A stretch of DNA of 8,911 nucleotides from an uncultured Arenimonas sp. (lineage in GTDB: Bacteria; Pseudomonadota; Gammaproteobacteria; Xanthomonadales; Xanthomonadaceae), in NCBI GenBank assembly GCA_946480565.1, contig CAMLKR010000091.1, positions 1 through 8,911 of the forward strand. Reading direction: 5' to 3'. The stretch's first letter is position 1. Each line of letters starts with the position of its first letter. Positions 7,719-8,911 of the stretch are shown here, piece after piece. Position numbers and translations under genes: made by a program. The notes beneath the pieces are model-generated. The model did not search any database. It was not told where the DNA came from and worked only from the letters and a program-made list of their open reading frames with translations.

Positions 7719-7727
7719 ATTATGCCA
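7719..7727 (-). promoter_or_regulatory. Candidate extended -10 promoter for ssb
   Basis: On the minus strand TGG is followed directly by CATAAT, giving a TGn extended -10 motif with a 5 of 6 match to TATAAT. No good -35 box lies at the normal distance, as is common for extended -10 promoters. The predicted start near 7712 gives a leader of about 33 bases that includes the AGGA ribosome site. The -10 sits inside an 11-base palindrome (GGCAT-T-ATGCC, 7716-7726). Confidence 0.55.
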
Positions 7728-7734
7728 GCCTTGC

Positions 7735-7803
7735 CGCCCCGGGGCGTCGGACCGCGGCCCGGCCCGGGGTCCGGAAACGGCTGAACGGGGACCCTGCCCC
7801 CGT
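7735..7803. other. Cluster of inverted repeats between the divergent ssb and ispB promoters
   Basis: Four dyads are visible. CGCCCCGGGGCG is a perfect 12-base palindrome at 7735-7746, covering the ssb -35 area. CGGACC (7748-7753) pairs with GGTCCG (7768-7773). GGGTCC (7767-7772) pairs with GGACCC (7789-7794). ACGGGG (7785-7790) pairs with CCCCGT (7798-7803), lying between the likely -35 and -10 of ispB. They could be operators shared by the two genes, but short dyads are frequent in DNA this rich in G and C. No known regulator site was recognised. Confidence 0.3.
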
Positions 7804-7808
7804 ATAAT
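7781..7808 (+). promoter_or_regulatory. ispB promoter with perfect TATAAT, predicted leaderless start
   Basis: TATAAT at 7803-7808 is a full match to the -10 consensus. A weak -35 (CTGAAC, 7781-7786, 3 of 6) lies 16 bases upstream. Counting seven bases from the end of the -10 box puts the first transcribed base at 7815, the A of the ispB ATG. The seven bases before the ATG (TCGGCCC) contain no ribosome-binding site, consistent with a leaderless mRNA. Confidence 0.8.
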
Positions 7809-7814
7809 CGGCCC

Positions 7815-8813
7815 ATGTCAGCCCATCCCCACACCGCCGAACTGCCCGGCATCGCCGCCATCCAGGCCCTGGCCGCCGGCGAGATGGCCGCCGTCAACAC
7901 GCTGATCCGCAGCCGACTGGCCTCGGACGTGACCCTGATCAACCAGATTTCCGAACACATCATCGCCGCCGGCGGCAAGCGCCTGCGGCCGATGCTGGTC
8001 GTGCTGGCGGCCAGGGCCCTGGGCCAGGGCGGCCAGGACGCGCACCAGCTGGCGGCGATCATCGAGTTCATCCACACCTCGACCCTGCTGCACGACGACG
8101 TGGTGGACGAGTCGGACCTGCGCCGCGGCCGCAAGACCGCGAACGCGCTGTGGGGCAACGCGCCCAGCGTGCTGGTCGGCGACTTCCTGTACTCGCGCAG
8201 TTTCCAGCTGATGGTCGAGCTGGACTCGATGCCGGTGATGCGGGTGCTGGCCGACACCACCAACCTGATCGCCGAGGGCGAGGTGCTGCAGCTGCTGCAC
8301 GTGCACAACCCCGATACCGACGAGGCCGCGTACCTGCGGGTGATCGAGCGCAAGACGGCGGTGTTGTTCGCGGCGGCGACGCGGCTTGGGGCGATGCAGG
8401 CCGGGGCCTCGGCCGAGGCGCAGCAGAAGCTGCACGATTTCGGCATGAACCTGGGCCTGGCCTTCCAGATCGCCGACGACGTGCTCGACTACACGGCCGA
8501 CGCCGCGGACCTGGGCAAGAACCTGGGCGACGACCTGGCCGAAGGCAAGGCCACGCTGCCCTTGATCCACGCGATGGCGCACAGCAACGACGCGGTGCGC
8601 AACCGTCTGCGCGAGATCGTCGAGGCAGGCGACGCGTCGGCGATGCCGGAGGTGCTGGCCGCGATCGGCCAGACCGGCGGCATCGGCTACAGCCAGCAGC
8701 GGGCGGCGCACTACGCGGCCCTCGCCGAGCAGGCGCTCGACGGGCTGCCCGACAATCAGTGGCTGCAGGCCCTGCGCGGCCTCGCCCACTACTCCGTCGC
8801 CCGCAACCACTGA
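7815..8813 (+). CDS. ispB: Polyprenyl (octaprenyl) diphosphate synthase
   Basis: This trans-prenyltransferase extends farnesyl diphosphate with isopentenyl diphosphate to make the side chain of ubiquinone, probably C40. The 332 residues fit the IspB family. GGKRLRP at 53-59 binds substrate. The first Asp-rich motif DDVVD is at 94-98 in [16 protein letters not shown] and the second, DDVLD, at 221-225 in [22 protein letters not shown] follows. Ser89, five residues before the first motif, is small, as expected in long-chain enzymes where a bulky residue would stop elongation. The N-terminus aligns with E. coli IspB ([11 protein letters not shown] against AQDMAGVNAAI) and extends some ten residues beyond it. 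The start at 7815 is supported by the promoter position. Met24 is an alternative start but would shorten a conserved region. Chain length is inferred from similarity and lineage, not proved. Confidence 0.96.
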   Translation: MSAHPHTAELPGIAAIQALAAGEMAAVNTLIRSRLASDVTLINQISEHIIAAGGKRLRPMLVVLAARALGQGGQDAHQLAAIIEFIHTSTLLHDDVVDESDLRRGRKTANALWGNAPSVLVGDFLYSRSFQLMVELDSMPVMRVLADTTNLIAEGEVLQLLHVHNPDTDEAAYLRVIERKTAVLFAAATRLGAMQAGASAEAQQKLHDFGMNLGLAFQIADDVLDYTADAADLGKNLGDDLAEGKATLPLIHAMAHSNDAVRNRLREIVEAGDASAMPEVLAAIGQTGGIGYSQQRAAHYAALAEQALDGLPDNQWLQALRGLAHYSVARNH

Positions 8814-8815
8814 GG

Positions 8816-8833
8816 CTTTCGCGATTGCGAAAG
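8816..8833 (+). terminator. Hairpin just after ispB, possible terminator without U-tract
   Basis: CTTTCGC (8816-8822) and GCGAAAG (8827-8833) are perfect reverse complements around a GATT tetraloop, two bases after the ispB stop. The stem is 7 bp and the sequence is clearly symmetric. What follows is TAGATC rather than a U-run, so intrinsic termination would be weak. It abuts the next stem-loop, sharing the G at 8833, and the pair may act together at the end of the ispB mRNA. Confidence 0.5.
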
Positions 8834-8862
8834 TAGATCAACTGCTCGCGGGCGGTTGATCT
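8833..8862 (+). repeat. GTAG-headed stem-loop resembling a REP element
   Basis: GTAG (8833-8836) opens a long imperfect palindrome. AGATCAAC (8835-8842) pairs with GTTGATCT (8855-8862), and TGCT pairs with GGCG through two G-U pairs, leaving a CGCG tetraloop; 12 pairs in all. Stem-loops carrying GTAG at the 5' foot are the hallmark of REP repeats mobilised by RAYT transposases, well known in Stenotrophomonas maltophilia (SMAG elements). Its place just after a gene's stop codon is typical for REPs. Only one copy lies in the window, so repetition cannot be shown here. The remaining 49 bases to the window end hold nothing clear. Confidence 0.5.
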
Positions 8863-8911
8863 GGCGTGCGCCGCCGCAGACAAGGGGGTATGGCTGCCCG
8901 GTCGGTCGTAA

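Noticed and set aside
7679..7814. A LexA/SOS box controlling ssb
   Set aside because: I looked for CTG-N10-CAG and Xanthomonas-type TTAG-N6-TACT patterns around the ssb promoter and saw none convincing.
7679..8446. A long in-frame N-terminal extension of ssb reaching into the ispB region
   Set aside because: SSB begins at [12 protein letters not shown] in the family, an AGGA site precedes that ATG, and the extension would be antisense to ispB and cross its promoter.
7818..8810. A 330-codon open frame on the minus strand opposite ispB
   Set aside because: It is a mirror frame of a clearly recognised prenyl synthase, with biased composition and no ribosome site or motif.
8890..8911. A possible start of another gene (ATG at 8890 after AAGGGGG)
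   Set aside because: Only seven codons are visible before the window ends, the purine tract is almost touching the ATG, and no family can be recognised. It is too little to call.

Overview
This window looks like a chromosomal segment from a high-GC gammaproteobacterium of the Xanthomonadaceae/Lysobacteraceae group (Lysobacter, Luteimonas or Stenotrophomonas-like). This placement is an inference. It rests on the rmlBACD gene order, an octaprenyl diphosphate synthase (ubiquinone-8 type), periplasmic S9 peptidases of a kind common in that family, the uniformly GC-rich codon use, and a GTAG-headed stem-loop resembling the REP elements of Stenotrophomonas. No rRNA, tRNA, insertion sequence, phage gene or CRISPR array was seen.

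Layout. Six complete genes and one partial gene lie on the minus strand; one gene lies on the plus strand. In minus-strand transcription order (right to left) they are: ssb (7678-7136), rfbB/rmlB (7070-6015), rfbA/rmlA (6013-5129), rfbC/rmlC (5132-4575), rfbD/rmlD (4578-3679), a complete secreted S9 peptidase (3643-1649), and a second S9 peptidase (1502 to the window edge) whose catalytic half lies outside the window. ispB (7815-8813) is divergent from ssb. About 100 bases of non-coding sequence after ispB hold two stem-loops.

How the genes work together. The four rml genes form a complete pathway from glucose-1-phosphate plus dTTP to dTDP-L-rhamnose, the activated rhamnose donor for O-antigen, exopolysaccharide and glycolipids. 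They are packed tightly (1-base gap, GTGA overlap, ATGA overlap), which implies one transcript with coupled translation. The first S9 peptidase follows rfbD after 35 bases that contain a perfect 7-bp hairpin, so it may be a partly insulated last gene of that operon. The second S9 peptidase has its own candidate promoter. The ssb/ispB gap carries two divergent promoters.

The most interesting regulatory point is ispB. A perfect TATAAT is placed so that transcription should begin on the A of the ATG, which predicts a leaderless mRNA. Most of the window is ordinary housekeeping and envelope sequence, and I found no convincing new multi-gene system.
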